A DNA stretch of 64,000 nucleotides from Carya illinoinensis (lineage: Eukaryota; Streptophyta; Magnoliopsida; Fagales; Juglandaceae). The notes under the pieces are model-generated. The model did no database searches and had not been told where the DNA came from. It saw only the letters and a program-made list of their open reading frames with translations. Position numbers and translations under genes: made by a program. The DNA is taken from positions 44,060,933 to 44,124,932 of the forward strand of contig NC_056766.1 in assembly GCF_018687715.1 (NCBI RefSeq), read 5' to 3'. Of this stretch, positions 12,397 through 23,534 are shown piece by piece (positions within the stretch are counted from its first letter, which is position 1; each line of letters opens with the position of its first letter).

Positions 12397-15300
12397 TCAA
12401 GATGGGCATATATAGATATTAAAAACACCCATCTTGGATAACAGAAAATGAAAAGTAGAAGATGATAATGCCTTAGTAAGTATGTCTGCCAACTGGAATT
12501 TTGATGCCACATGAACCATAGTTATGATCCCAGCCAAGACTTTTTCCCGAACAAAGTGACAATCTAATTCCACATGTTTAGTTCTCTCATGGAAGATGGG
12601 ATTTTTAGTCAAGTGAATTGCCGATTGGCTGTCACAGTAGAGAAGAGCTGATTTTTCTTGATGCATGTGAAAGTCTTTTAACAAGTAAGTGAGCCAAACA
12701 ATTTCACAACTCGTGTGAGCCAATGCTCTATATTCAGCCTCAGCAGATGATCTAGACACAGTGGGTTGTTTCTTTGACTTCCAACTAATCAACGAGTCTC
12801 CAAGAAATACACAAAAACCAGTCACTGACCTTCGTGTTTCAGGGCAAGCTGCCCAATCCAAGTCACTATAAGCTTTGAGGTGTGTATCTGACTTAGAGGA
12901 GTAGAAAATACCTTGCCCAATCGACCCCTTCAAATATCTAAGTACTCTATGGGCTGTGTGCAAATGTTCTTGTGTAGGTTTATCCATGAATTGACTTAAA
13001 ACATTGACTGCATATGTAATATCAGGCCGGGTAATGGACAAGTAGATGAGTCTCCCAATCAATCTACGATAGCTTGTAACATCACTCAAGTAATCCATAG
13101 AAGAATGAGACAGCTTGTGATTCTGCTCTATTGGAGTATTAATAGGCTTGCTTCCAAGTAGTCCAGCATCCTCTAGAATTTCTAGAGTGTACTTCCTTTG
13201 ACAAATATGAATGCCTGCAGATGACCTTGCTATTTCCAGCCCAAGAAAGTATTTAAGAGTTCCTAGGTCTCGAATCTTAAATTGAGTATGAAGATGATTT
13301 TTGATGGAGTCAATGATTGCCAAGTTACTACTTCCCAACATGATATCATCCACATATACAAGAAGAGCCACAAAACCAGATTTGTCATTTCTAGTAAATA
13401 ATGAATAATCTGATTTTGATTGATGAAAACCCATGGAAATGAGAGATGAGGTGAATTTTGAATTCCATTGCCTAGAGGCTTGCTTCAAGCCATAAAGGGA
13501 CTTGTGTAACTTGCATACAAGTTTCTTTCCTTCGGTATAAGACTCCCCCTTGAGCTGAAAACCAGGAGGAATGTCCATGTATATGTCTTCATCAAGATCA
13601 CCATGGAGAAAGGCATTATGAACATCAAGTTGGTGCAAGTGCCAACCATGGACAGCAGCTAAAGCTAAGAATAATCTCACTGTAGTGAGTTTAGCAACAG
13701 GACTAAAAGTTTCTTGATAGTCAAATCCTTCTCTTTGAGTGTAGCCTTTAGCTACCAAGCGGGCTTTGTGTTTATCAATGCTGCCATCAGATTTTAACTT
13801 AGTCTTAAAAACATACTTGCAGCCAATGCTTTTCTGTCCAGGTGGCAAGGAGGTGATGGTCCAGGTACCATTAGCTTCAAGGGCAGAAAGTTCAGATTGA
13901 ATGGCTTTTCTCCAATGGTCAGAAACAATAGCGTCATCATAGGTTTTCGGCTCATGGATAAGCGAAAGAGACAATGCATAAGACTTGTGAGAAGGTGAAA
14001 GATGATTGTATGAAAGATGAGAAGCAAGTGGATGAATGGTGGAAGAATGAGGCATGTGATCTTGTGATGAGGCAGCAGCACAATGGTAGTCATGCAAATA
14101 TGATGGTGCATGTTTAACTCGATCAGACCTCCGAAGGGGAACAAGCTGTGGAGAAGTGTGAGGAGGAGCATTATCAATGGGAAGAGAATCTGAATCAGTA
14201 GGTGTTGAGTGAGAAGATGCAGAAGAATTTGGTGAAGGTGAAGAGAATTCAGGGGTGTTAGATTCAGGTTCAGCAGGTTCATCAACAAAAGAGGTTTGGG
14301 TGGGAGGGGATGTAAGAGTAAAGGAAGGAAAGGAAATGTCTGGAAGGGGTGGTGGCAATGTGAGACTTGAGGAGTTGGGATCTAAATCAGTGGTGGAATC
14401 AGATTTTTGGAAAGGAAAGGTTGATTCCAAAAAGATCACATCCCGAGAAATGGAGGTAGTGTGAGTATTTAAGTCATAGACCTTATAACCTTTTACTCCA
14501 GCTGGGTAACCAAGGAATAGGCATGGTTTAGCTCTTGGATCAAGCTTGGTCCTATTATGTTTGAGGGTAGACACATAGCACAAACAACCAAAAACTCTCA
14601 AGTTTGCATATGAAGGCTGAGAACCAAACAAAATTTCATATGGAGTTCTATTTTTCAGAATGGGGGTCGGGATCCTATTGATTAAGTAAGTGGCTGTTAA
14701 TATAGCATCACCCCAGAATTTTAATGGAAGATAAGCTTGAAAAAGTAAGGCTCTAGCCACATTGAGTAAATGTTGGTGTTTTCTTTCCACAACCCCATTT
14801 TGTTGTGGGGTGTAGACACATGTTTTTTGGTGGAGAATCCCATTGTCATTGAAAAAATCTGGCATTTGAAACTCCATACCATTGTCTGTTCTAATTTGCT
14901 TAACCTTGGAGTTGAATTGGGTGCCTACCATTTTAATGAAGGATTGCAGAATTTGTTTGGCCTCTGATTTAAATTTCATTAAGTGAACCCATGTTACTCT
15001 ACTGTGATCATCAACAATGGTAAGGAAGTATTGATGTCCTTGCAAGGATGGTTGGGAATAGGGACCCCAAATGTCACAATGTATTAAGTCAAAGTTTGAA
15101 GAAGAACAAGTAGTGCTTGTGGGAAATGGAGTTCTCTTTTGCTTAGCCAAATGACAGACAGTACAATGACTTTGGTCTTTATATTTTACATCTGGAAATG
15201 AGGATTGAATTAGATTCATCCTTTGATTTGACAAATGCCCTAGTCTAAAGTGCCATACATCAAACTCTTGCTGTTTCATTGCATGGCAGACCCGAGAGTT

Positions 15301-16905
15301 CGGTTGAGCCATGAGAGAGTTAGAGTTTGAGCTGGAAATCTTGAGTCCGAGAGAGCTGGGTAGAAGGTCATAAAGACCATGACAATTTTTAGCAAGTCCA
15401 ATCGTCATCCATGAAGAAAGGACCTGTATAAAGCAATGATTATGCAAGAACACAATGCATAGAGGAGAGTTGTGAGTGAGTTTGCTGACAGATAATAAAT
15501 TAAAAGTGAAGGTAGGGACACAAAGAACATTTGTGAGTATGATTTCATTTGAGAGTTGCACAGTTCCTATGTGTGTGACAGCTACCTTAGCACCATTGGG
15601 TAATTGGACTTGGGCTTGAGTGGTACAAGTGATGGTGGTGAATAATGAAGGTGAACAGATCATATGATCTGTGGCGCCAGTGTCTATTATCCAAGGTGCT
15701 GAATGTGTAACAAAATGTAGAGATGGACTAGAATGACCTTGATCAAAATTTGAGAAAATTGTAGAGTGTGAGGATGGTATACCTGCCATGTTTGAGTGGT
15801 GTTTGTGAGATGGTTTGGACTGTTCGGGTGCTAGGGAGGAAGATGGTTGACCATGATTGAGCTGTAGTGTCTCACCATTGACAAGAGCCATGAGTTTCTG
15901 AACTTGATCCTGAAGCAATGATAGTTGTGGTGTCTCATCATTTTGTTGAACTTGAATCCCTTGAGAGAAGGCTTGATTTGCTGAATGAGCTGAGGGTAAG
16001 CCATTGCTGCCAGAATATCCTGGTTTGGACTTTGTAAATTTGAAGTTTGGTGGGAAACCAACAAGCCTATAGCATTTGTCCCGAGCATGACCAACTTTCC
16101 CACAATGTTGGCAGGTAATTTCAGACTTTTCTCTTCTCTTAGCTTGATTGTTGACAACTGCTAGTGCTGAAGGTTCAGCAATGGGTAGCACTATAGCACG
16201 TGCTTCCCTTTGTCTCTCTTCTTGCAAAATCATAGAAAAAGTTTTGTCCAAAGAGGGAATAGGACTCATAAGTAGAATCTGTCCCCTGATGCCTTCATAG
16301 GAATCATTCAAACCCATTAAAAATTTGAAAACATAATTTGAGATTTGTACCTCACTAACAGAGCTGAGTGCCTTGCATGTGCAGAGTCTACAAGAACAGC
16401 ATGGCAATGGTCTGTAGTTGCGCAGCTCCTCCCAAACGGCATTGAGTTGGGTGAAATACTCACTAACTGATTGTGTTCCTTGAATAATAGTTCCCAGCTG
16501 CTGCTGTAACTGGTATATTCTCACATTGTCAGGTTGAGAAAAACGTGTCTTAAGCTTCTCCCAAACTTCCTTTGCAGAGCTGATGTAAAAGACATTAGAA
16601 GCTATATCTTTCGAAATGGAGTTAAGAATCCATGAAAGGATTAAATTGTTGCAGCGTAACCAGGGGATGTATAGAGGGTCAGTTAGTTCTGGAGTTGGGA
16701 TACTCCCATCAAGAAAGCCCAACTTATTTTTGATTGAGATGGCTAGGGTGAAAGAACGGCTCCATGAGATGTAGTTTGATCCCGTGAGTGGAGGTGAGAT
16801 AACTATAGTATGAGTGTTATCACTATGATGAAGGTAGAAAGGTTTCGTTGGGTCTTCTGTAGGAGATATGGGAATATTGTGAGTAGAGGGCTCAGTTTCT
16901 GCCAT
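12397..16905 (-). CDS. Copia gag-pol polyprotein, intact (1502 aa)
   Basis: Single frame encoding all proteins of a Ty1/copia retrotransposon. Order by approximate residue: gag (UBN2-like) 30-235; CCHC zinc knuckle C265-C268-H273-C278; aspartic protease with DTG at 408-410; integrase HHCC zinc site H552, H557, C581, C584; integrase core acidic residues D611, D674 and E707; reverse transcriptase about 1000-1240 with YVDD at 1184-1187; RNase H about 1345-1480 with SRSSAEAEYRA and the DSQSA block. The start ATG at 16905 lies about 95 bases inside the primer site, a normal leader, and the stop lies next to the purine tract. No stop, frameshift or missing catalytic residue was found. One deviation is LDWA where DADWA is usual at the RNase H start. 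It is probably competent for transposition; activity itself cannot be seen. Confidence 0.95.
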   Translation of the reverse strand: MAETEPSTHNIPISPTEDPTKPFYLHHSDNTHTIVISPPLTGSNYISWSRSFTLAISIKNKLGFLDGSIPTPELTDPLYIPWLRCNNLILSWILNSISKDIASNVFYISSAKEVWEKLKTRFSQPDNVRIYQLQQQLGTIIQGTQSVSEYFTQLNAVWEELRNYRPLPCCSCRLCTCKALSSVSEVQISNYVFKFLMGLNDSYEGIRGQILLMSPIPSLDKTFSMILQEERQREARAIVLPIAEPSALAVVNNQAKRREKSEITCQHCGKVGHARDKCYRLVGFPPNFKFTKSKPGYSGSNGLPSAHSANQAFSQGIQVQQNDETPQLSLLQDQVQKLMALVNGETLQLNHGQPSSSLAPEQSKPSHKHHSNMAGIPSSHSTIFSNFDQGHSSPSLHFVTHSAPWIIDTGATDHMICSPSLFTTITCTTQAQVQLPNGAKVAVTHIGTVQLSNEIILTNVLCVPTFTFNLLSVSKLTHNSPLCIVFLHNHCFIQVLSSWMTIGLAKNCHGLYDLLPSSLGLKISSSNSNSLMAQPNSRVCHAMKQQEFDVWHFRLGHLSNQRMNLIQSSFPDVKYKDQSHCTVCHLAKQKRTPFPTSTTCSSSNFDLIHCDIWGPYSQPSLQGHQYFLTIVDDHSRVTWVHLMKFKSEAKQILQSFIKMVGTQFNSKVKQIRTDNGMEFQMPDFFNDNGILHQKTCVYTPQQNGVVERKHQHLLNVARALLFQAYLPLKFWGDAILTATYLINRIPTPILKNRTPYEILFGSQPSYANLRVFGCLCYVSTLKHNRTKLDPRAKPCLFLGYPAGVKGYKVYDLNTHTTSISRDVIFLESTFPFQKSDSTTDLDPNSSSLTLPPPLPDISFPSFTLTSPPTQTSFVDEPAEPESNTPEFSSPSPNSSASSHSTPTDSDSLPIDNAPPHTSPQLVPLRRSDRVKHAPSYLHDYHCAAASSQDHMPHSSTIHPLASHLSYNHLSPSHKSYALSLSLIHEPKTYDDAIVSDHWRKAIQSELSALEANGTWTITSLPPGQKSIGCKYVFKTKLKSDGSIDKHKARLVAKGYTQREGFDYQETFSPVAKLTTVRLFLALAAVHGWHLHQLDVHNAFLHGDLDEDIYMDIPPGFQLKGESYTEGKKLVCKLHKSLYGLKQASRQWNSKFTSSLISMGFHQSKSDYSLFTRNDKSGFVALLVYVDDIMLGSSNLAIIDSIKNHLHTQFKIRDLGTLKYFLGLEIARSSAGIHICQRKYTLEILEDAGLLGSKPINTPIEQNHKLSHSSMDYLSDVTSYRRLIGRLIYLSITRPDITYAVNVLSQFMDKPTQEHLHTAHRVLRYLKGSIGQGIFYSSKSDTHLKAYSDLDWAACPETRRSVTGFCVFLGDSLISWKSKKQPTVSRSSAEAEYRALAHTSCEIVWLTYLLKDFHMHQEKSALLYCDSQSAIHLTKNPIFHERTKHVELDCHFVREKVLAGIITMVHVASKFQLADILTKALSSSTFHFLLSKMGVFNIYICPS

Positions 16906-16998
16906 TAGTGATGATAAATGAAGGGAAAAGTTATATGCAGCAAAGGTGTTTGTGAAAAATCCTGAGAGATGATGAGGTGACAGAAGATCGCTAGACCC

Positions 16999-17010
16999 TC
17001 TCTGATACCA
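16999..17010 (-). other. Primer binding site (tRNA-iMet)
   Basis: Reading TGGTATCAGAGA on the minus strand, directly adjoining the 5' LTR; it complements the 3' end of initiator methionine tRNA, the usual copia primer. Confidence 0.85.
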
Positions 17011-17438
17011 TGTTAAAAGAGTGAAGAAAAGAGGGAATGGAAAGAACTATCTTGCTCTTTTCTCATTGAGTAAAACTGAATACAAAAATGCAGTATATAT
17101 ATACAACTCCTTCATGTGTACTGCGGCATATTAGAAAGAAAAAGACAACAAAAAAGCACAACTAATTCTGACATTGTACTGTACTCTATGCATGTATGAA
17201 AACATTTCTAACCAACTGCCTCCACTATCGCAGCAGTGTAGTGGGAGTCTTTCCATCATCTTCAGACAGTGACTTGGTCTGCTGCTGCTGCTCTGCTACT
17301 GCTGCTGCTGCTTTGTTGCTGCTGCTGCTGCTGCTGCTCTGTTGCTGCTGCTGCTGCTTCTTGGCTTGACTTGTGCTGCTGCTTTGCATCTCGGCCACAA
17401 GGGAATGAGATGGTGAATACTTCTTTAAACCTTTGAGA
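17011..17438 (-). repeat. 5' LTR of the complete copia element
   Basis: 428 bases. It carries the same (TA)n TATA-like region and CTG tract as the left copy. It ends where the flanking TATTATGTCAAAATT resumes the interrupted segment. Confidence 0.9.
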
Positions 17439-18440
17439 TATTATGTCAAAATTAAATAAATCATAAATAAGCCCGAACACGCTAGTATATATTAAAAGAA
17501 AAAAATGAAGAAGAAAAGAAGTTTCTAAATATATTATAACTTCACGATAAACTCGAACTTAATTCTTATTCAAATAAGACTTCAACAAATAAATGTTAAC
17601 TATTCGTTTGAATTCAACTAGTTGCTTACACTCAAGTCGATATATATATATATATATATATATCAGTCCATCATTCACGTGATGCACAGTTTGTACCAAT
17701 ATTTCATAAAGTTGAAATATATAATACCAAGAACTTATTATGTCAAAATTAAATATTTCATAAACAAGCTCAAATTACTAGCTTGTATAAATAAAACAAA
17801 AAAAAAATGTTCCTAAATATAAATTATAACTTCATGATAAACTTGAACTTAATTCTTATTCAAATAAGATGTCAATGAATAAATACTAACTATTCATATG
17901 AATAAGATGTCGATATATACATCAGTCCATCATTCACGTGATGCACAGTACTTTGTGGCACTGTCGAACCATTAATACAAGTTGCAACAACAAAGGATTA
18001 TTCAAGCCTCTATAATTAAGGTTGACACAAGTGGTATTTATTTAAGTTAGAATATTATATTAAAATATATTTTATAATTCATATTGACTGATTTATACAA
18101 TATATTAATTAATATGATAGAGAATAAATCATATTATCATATATATATATATATAAATTCTAACACAATATCCTAACAATTTAAAAAAAAAAATCTAATT
18201 TGTATAATTTGAGGCTGAGCATCGACACTCTTAAAAAAAACAAAAAAGTCATTTGCATGTCATTTAATACTTACCATAGACATTGAGCTGCATGATAATA
18301 ATCTTTATCCAATTGAGAAAGAGCTTTTGATTATTTCATATATTGATGATTAGAGACTGGCCATATCAATCATCATTGCAGTCGGAGTTGAGCAGCGGCA
18401 CTCTTAAAAAATAATAATAATGTTATTTTCTTCTTCCACT
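17439..18440 (+). repeat. Duplicated segment, module A, copy 4
   Basis: Flank of the copia insertion, then a short duplicated stretch. A partial module A start at about 17636-17690 contains (TA)n and the empty-site sequence. A fuller copy is at 17910-18400. Non-coding. Confidence 0.65.
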
Positions 18441-18720
18441 TTAACATGCCGTACAACACGCAAACCGTGTCAATGCCCAGGCCCCTGCCTGGGCCACGCA
18501 GTGCCATCAGTAGCAGCCGTAGTAGCATGCCCATGCCCAAGCCCCTGTCTGGGCCATGCCAAGCCAACACCAATTGCAGCAGGCCAATGCCCAGGCCACC
18601 AGCTTGGGCCGTGCCATGCCAGCACCAATCCAGCCATGCAAACTAGGCCATGGCCCATGCCGTAGGCCAACCTAGGCCTACATGGGTCAAGTCATGCCAG
18701 GGGCCACGTGGGCTACAGTT
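18440..18720. repeat. GC-rich degenerate repeat block
   Basis: GC-rich island in AT-rich surroundings, built from irregular units around GGCCATGCCCAGGCC, with frames open on both strands because of the repetition. It directly precedes an LTR-like remnant and may be the unequal 5' part of it. The paralogous copy near 54200 lacks this block. Confidence 0.5.
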
Positions 18721-18962
18721 CCACCAGATAAAATGCAATAATGGAATTCTGTTAAGTTGTTATCATGCTCTGGCAACACATTTTTTTATTCGTTTTTTAT
18801 TCTTTTCCGTTATAATTGTAATCTATGAATAGCCATAGAGTATTTGTAAATAACATGAGTTAGAAATATGAAAATTGGCCTCTCAACACTTTCGGCAGGC
18901 TGGTTTTCACCATCTTCAATCTTTGTTTTTCGTTCATATCCTTCTCTGCTCCACTCTTAACA
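18721..18962 (+). mobile_element. Solo-LTR-like remnant
   Basis: Runs from TTCCACCAGATAAAATGCA to CCACTCTTAACA, with the composition of a copia LTR R/U5 end (AGTATTTGTAAATAACATGA, CTCTCAACACTTTCGGCAG). A sibling is present at 54209-54435 in the second large segment copy. No internal retroelement sequence remains. Confidence 0.45.
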
Positions 18963-18984
18963 TTATACTTTGTAAATTTTATTG

Positions 18985-21425
18985 ATAAAATGCTCACTTA
19001 TGGTGGAGGAATGCGTATTTATAATTATGAGCTATGACCTAATTGATAGCAAGTCCAGGTTCTTAAAACCACCTAAACTTGTACTATATATATATAGTCA
19101 CTTCATAAAATAGGAAACTATATATAAGGTGTAGTTCCTTAATTTTCAACTTAAGTTGGGTAAGCAAACTAATTATCTAGTTTTGTTAAACATTTGTAAT
19201 ATAATTTTAAACAAAATTTGTAGGTGTATCATTGAGAAATTATATTCTTCATCTTAGATTTTGTCACTCACTGTCATATTGCTTATGTAGCGTATTATAA
19301 ATGATTTTTTATGTCATCCACTTAAAAGAACATCAACTTAAAATGTATCACTTAAAAAAACAGCCACTTAAAAATTACCAGAAATTATATTACTAAATCA
19401 ATTTAATCAATAGGGTAATCATTAAAAAAAATATAAATCTAATTGAGTAATTATATAGAAAATGCTTGGGACACGAGATCTATCCATGGGGTCTGTACGA
19501 TATCAGCTAACATTTAATTACAATTCATGCATTGTTAATAAAAAAAAATGTATAAATAAAAATTTGAATAATGCATTAACAATAATGAAAAAAATTATAT
19601 AATATCTGCAAACCCCTTAATAGACCCAAGAATCTACCACTGCCCTTATTACTGCATGGCCAATTAAAGAAATGATGTTTGAGTCGTGGCTTTCTCTCTC
19701 CAAACTCTCCCATATGTTTGTTTCTTTTCTTATCTAAGTTCTCTTCCACATTTATCTAGATTTAGGTTAAAAATAATAAATAATATATTTTGGTGTTCGA
19801 TTTTGTTTGAACCAAGTTTTTGCGTTCAAACTGTCTTGCAACCATCCTAATAGATTTTCCCACCAAAAAACTCTTGTTTGAACATAACATTTTAGTTTGA
19901 ACAGTGTTGAACTTCCCCGGCAAAATTATATGTACTCTCCTATCAAAATTATTATTCAAACAAAGACTAAACCATTCGAACAGCCGTTAACTCTCTGTTC
20001 GAACATAAGTTAGCCGGCCCATTCGAACGGGTTTCTATTTTTGCGATGATATATTTTGTCACAGAAGATCTAGTTCGAACAGATACTTAATTATCCATTC
20101 GAACGCACTAAGAACCTCATCCATGTTTTGAGATTAAATTTTAATTTTGTTCCAAATAAGTACTAAATTTCATCCCTAACTAATTTCGTCTTTAAAAATC
20201 AAAATTGTTGTAGTGCCGCATGATAATGATCTATATCTAACTTAGAAAGAGCATTTGATTATTTGATATATCAATTAATATAGACCATCTCAATCATCAT
20301 TGCAGGCTCTATATCATGACGCATCAATAGTTAACATCATTCATCCACGTTTACATGACGTGTCAGACTAGAATAATGAAGGCTAGCCGCACCTAGGTTC
20401 ACCGGAGAAGGAAAATTCTAAACACCACATGCCATCTTACTTTCATATCATTATATAAGATGTTGCATATTTATCATCATTGGATGATTCTTATATCTCT
20501 TTTAGTTATAATTTCTTTAAGTATGATATTATTTATAAAAGGTTGTGTAAAATGTTTAATACATATTATATTTGTTACGAACTTGCTTCGCACTCCTACT
20601 AATCATGATCTCTAATAACCTGTATAAAATGATTAGATCTCTAATAACCTGTATATAAAAAAAAAAAAAAAAAAAAGACTCGGAGTGCAATGGGATACCT
20701 CCAACATCAAAGTCTATTTACAAGGTTTGGACTATTTAAGTTTTGAGAACGTTCATAAGTTACTTTTAGTGAGTGGTCTAACCTACATTGATATAGATGA
20801 GTGTTTATAAATTGATATGATTAGTCTAACGGCTTGATGCTCTCCAATCATGGACTATTCACAAATTGTTAGCACTTTGAATCCACTACTGTGTTGTGTA
20901 CGTAGAATTGCCATCCTGGGTGAGGGTTTCAAATAGTTATCTTTTCAATATTAATCCTTTTTGTTACATCATTAACCCGTTATTAATGATAGTTAGGCCT
21001 GAATTGAATATCAAGTATGGCGGTCACAACCTTGATTTTCTGTTTGGCGGGCCTATAATTTTGAGTTCAGTAGATTTTATGGCGTGGGGTTTGGTTCATC
21101 ACCTTGTCCCTCCAATATTTTTGGGTGATTTAGGAGAAGTCTTTCGCTAGCTGCAACTACCACAATATTTTGTCTTTGTTCAGATCATGTGTATTAAAAA
21201 CCATTATCGCTTTACAATTACAGCTCATCGAGATCAACACGGATTGCTATATATTAATAAAATTTAATAATGATAGCTACTTAATTTAACATATTAATCC
21301 ACAATGTATATTTATAGCCTTCTCAGTTAATCCCATATAAAATTAAACAAGGCATATTAATTAACAAAAATTCTATGTGCAGTTATTTTTGTGGACTCCT
21401 TTGTACACTTCAGTGATATGATTAG
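18985..21425 (+). repeat. Large segment copy 1 (modules C, A, B)
   Basis: Collinear with 54450-56803 plus 62135-62530. It includes module C copy 2, the CACTA end fragment, the 3' half of module A and module B copy 3. This copy lacks both 170-bp MITEs and the copia element of the other copy. It is interrupted at 21426 by a SIRE-like LTR. No coding frame is conserved between the two copies. Confidence 0.75.
19780..20215 (+). mobile_element. CACTA element end fragment, copy 1
   Basis: Ends in TTGTTGTAGTG at 20215, as at 1665, and carries scattered TTCGAAC/GTTTGAAC subterminal motifs from 19797 to 20110. After the end the host module continues with CCGCATGATAATGATC. No opposite terminus or transposase is present. 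The sibling at 55630-56049 has the mutated end TAATG. Confidence 0.65.
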
Positions 21426-22382
21426 TGTTGAGGGAAAAATGAGTTGATTGGCATATTCTTGTGAAAACCTGTATAAAATAGTGTTGTAACAAGTGTTGAA
21501 GCGAAAAGGCTTGAAGTGTGCTTATCACTGGTCAAAACAGATGTCACCGCTCGACAGGGCGCTTGAGCGAACTCAGGCAGAGTTGACCGCTCGACACCCG
21601 CTCGACATGGTGCTCGAGCGAACTCAAGCAGAGTTGACCGCTCGACCCTCGCTCGACACTGAGCTCGAGCGAACTCAAACAGAATGTGGCACTCGACCTT
21701 CGCTCGACACTTCGCTCGCGCCAATGTTCCAGATGACTTAAAATTTAGGGTTTTCATGCGCCTCCTTTGATTGGAACTATAAATAGAATAGCTTCTCTTC
21801 TATTCTTGGTGTGGAGAATCAAAGCAAAAACCCTAAGGGCCTCCAAGATCTTTTAGAGCAACCTCTCCCCCACTTGGTTGATTCTCTCTTGGATAAACAC
21901 ATCTCCACCACACCACATTCAAGATCAATCTTCATATGAGTCCATTGGAGTGGACAAGTTCATTGGCCGGAAGAGTCCGGAGCTGCTGTTGATGCAGAGA
22001 TCGAGAGTTTCTCGTTGGAAGCTATAAAAAGGTCAGAGTTCCGACACTACATGCGTGTAGAGATCGAGTGGGTCGCTCGTGGTGTTGCAAGCCAAGTTTA
22101 GCTACTACAAAGGTTTTGTGAGTGTCTCTAAATTGGTTGTAATGAATTAAAATTTCTATAGTGGATTTGAGGTGGTGTCTTACACCCGGAGTGGTTTTAG
22201 ATTTTGAAGACGTTCTTCAAATGAGTTTCCACTCCGTGATCAAAATCTTGTGTTGATTATTTGTGTGATTTATTCCTTTGATTAATTGTTGCTTAACAAT
22301 ATTTTTAAAAGACCATAAAAATCGGATTACACCTATTCACCCCCCTCTAGGTGTAGTGTTGTGTAGAATCACTGCTTTTTCA
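21426..22382 (+). repeat. 5' LTR of SIRE-like copia
   Basis: 957 bases from TGTTGAGGGAAAAATGAG to CTTTTTCA. A second LTR of the same family starts at 63813. It contains a minisatellite at 21546-21720 and a probable promoter region (ACTATAAATAGAATAG at about 21776). Confidence 0.8.
21546..21720. repeat. GCTCGA minisatellite in LTR
   Basis: About three degenerate units of roughly 55-57 bases built around CGCTCGAC, CTCGAGCGAACTCA and CAGAGTTGACCGCTCGAC. A related array begins at about 63930 in the LTR at the right edge. Confidence 0.75.
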
Positions 22383-22383
22383 A

Positions 22384-22396
22384 TTAGTATCAGAGC
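22384..22396 (+). other. Primer binding site (tRNA-iMet-like)
   Basis: TTAGTATCAGAGC immediately after the LTR; it differs from the canonical TTGGTATCAGAGC by one base. Confidence 0.7.
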
Positions 22397-22451
22397 GGGT
22401 TCACTCCGCTAGGATTCAGTTCCTGAGTGTGATCCTGCTGTAGTGGTTTAA

Positions 22452-23534
22452 ATGGATAGATCTCAATCACTCACATCTCCATCATATTTTGATGGAAACA
22501 ACTACGCTTATTGGAAAGTTCGAATGAGAGCATTCTTGAAATCTATGGATGAACGAGTATGGTTTTCCATAACAAATGGTTGGACAGAACCAAATGTTAT
22601 TATTGATGGAGTTCAAACTCCCAAAAGTGTGGAAAATTATTCTAGGGATGAAATAAGTGAGTGTGGTTGGAATAGCAAAGGGCTAAATGCGATCTTCATG
22701 GCTGTGTCCCAGGAAGAGTTCAAACGGATATCAATGTGTCAAAATTGCAAAGAAGCTTGGGATATTCTTGAGATCACCCATGAAGGTACCAAAGCTGTAA
22801 AGAACTCTAAGCTTCAAATGTTGACCACTAGTTTTGAAGAATTGAGAATGAAGGATGATGAAACATTTGATGCTTTCTATGCCAAGCTAAATGATATCGT
22901 CAACTCTCGCTTTAATCTAGGGGACAGAATTCCTGAGAATAGAGTTGTGAGAAAAGTTCTCAGATCTCTTCCTGAGAGATTTCGCCCTAAGGTCACGGCT
23001 ATTGAAGAAAGCAAGGATGTGGATGCTATGAGAATTGAAGAGTTGGTGGGCTCCCTCCAAACATATGAACATACTCTTCCAGTAGACAAGAAGCACAAGT
23101 CCATAGCCCTCAATACTGTTAGAGAGGAGTCAGATGAGTCATCCGATGAGTTGGCTATGAGTGACAAAGAAATAGCATTCTATGCTAAGAAATTTAGGAA
23201 AATGTTTGTGGCTAGAAATAAGAAGAATCAGAGTTTAGAGAAGAAAAAGTTTGAAAAATACAACAGAGGCTCAAGTTCAGGGAATAAGGATAGAAACTCT
23301 GAGAAGGACACTAGAACAAATAGAGACAAGGGTCAGTCTAGTGTGCAGTGTCATGAATGCCACGGTTTTGGACACATTCGGCTGGAATGTGCAAACTACA
23401 AAAAGGCAAAAGAAAGAGCAAAAATGGCATCCCTAAGTGAGAGTGAATCAGAGTCAAGTGATTCCTTAGGGAACTCTTCCCCAAAAAGAAATCTGAATTA
23501 CATGGCATTCACTGTCTCTAAATGTGTCGGATGA
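22452..23534 (+). pseudogene. SIRE-like copia gag, first segment
   Basis: 360 codons of retrotransposon gag. Residues about 10-60 form the N-terminal FDGNNYAYWKVRMRAFL domain, 75-210 the UBN2 capsid-like domain (EAWDILEITHEG, SLPERFRPKVTAIEE). A zinc knuckle CHECHGFGHIRLEC lies near residue 300, followed by a serine/glutamate-rich tail. The ATG lies about 55 bases after the primer site, as expected. The frame ends at 23534, while the coding sense continues in the frame that opens at 23524, so a small indel near 23520-23530 breaks the polyprotein. Confidence 0.8.

Larger units (their letters stand above)
11948..17438 (-). mobile_element. Complete Ty1/copia LTR retrotransposon
   Basis: A 5491-bp element with two LTRs (11948-12389 and 17011-17438), a tRNA-iMet primer site next to the right LTR, a purine tract next to the left LTR and one uninterrupted gag-pol frame on the minus strand. 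Outside the trinucleotide repeat the LTRs differ by about one base by eye, so the insertion is very recent. The paralogous sequence near 17717-17760 (CCAAGAACTTATTATGTC) is an empty site that fixes the insertion point. A clean 5-bp target duplication is not evident (AACTA versus TATTA). In element orientation the LTR starts TCTCAAAGG rather than TG. Confidence 0.95.

Noticed and set aside
12133..12512. Poly-Ala/Leu/Cys and poly-Gln frames on both strands
   Set aside because: They are the translation of the CTG/CAG microsatellite inside the copia LTR and recur in the other LTR.
13794..14288. 164-codon minus-strand frame inside the copia polyprotein
   Set aside because: It is an out-of-frame shadow of the intact gag-pol frame, Leu/Ile/His-rich without domains.
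18373..18670. Overlapping frames on both strands in the GC-rich block
   Set aside because: They are open only because the sequence is repetitive and GC-rich; no homology is recognisable.
21493..21757. Plus and minus frames with repeated RTQAELTARP-like units
   Set aside because: They are the translation of the LTR minisatellite, not a repeat protein.
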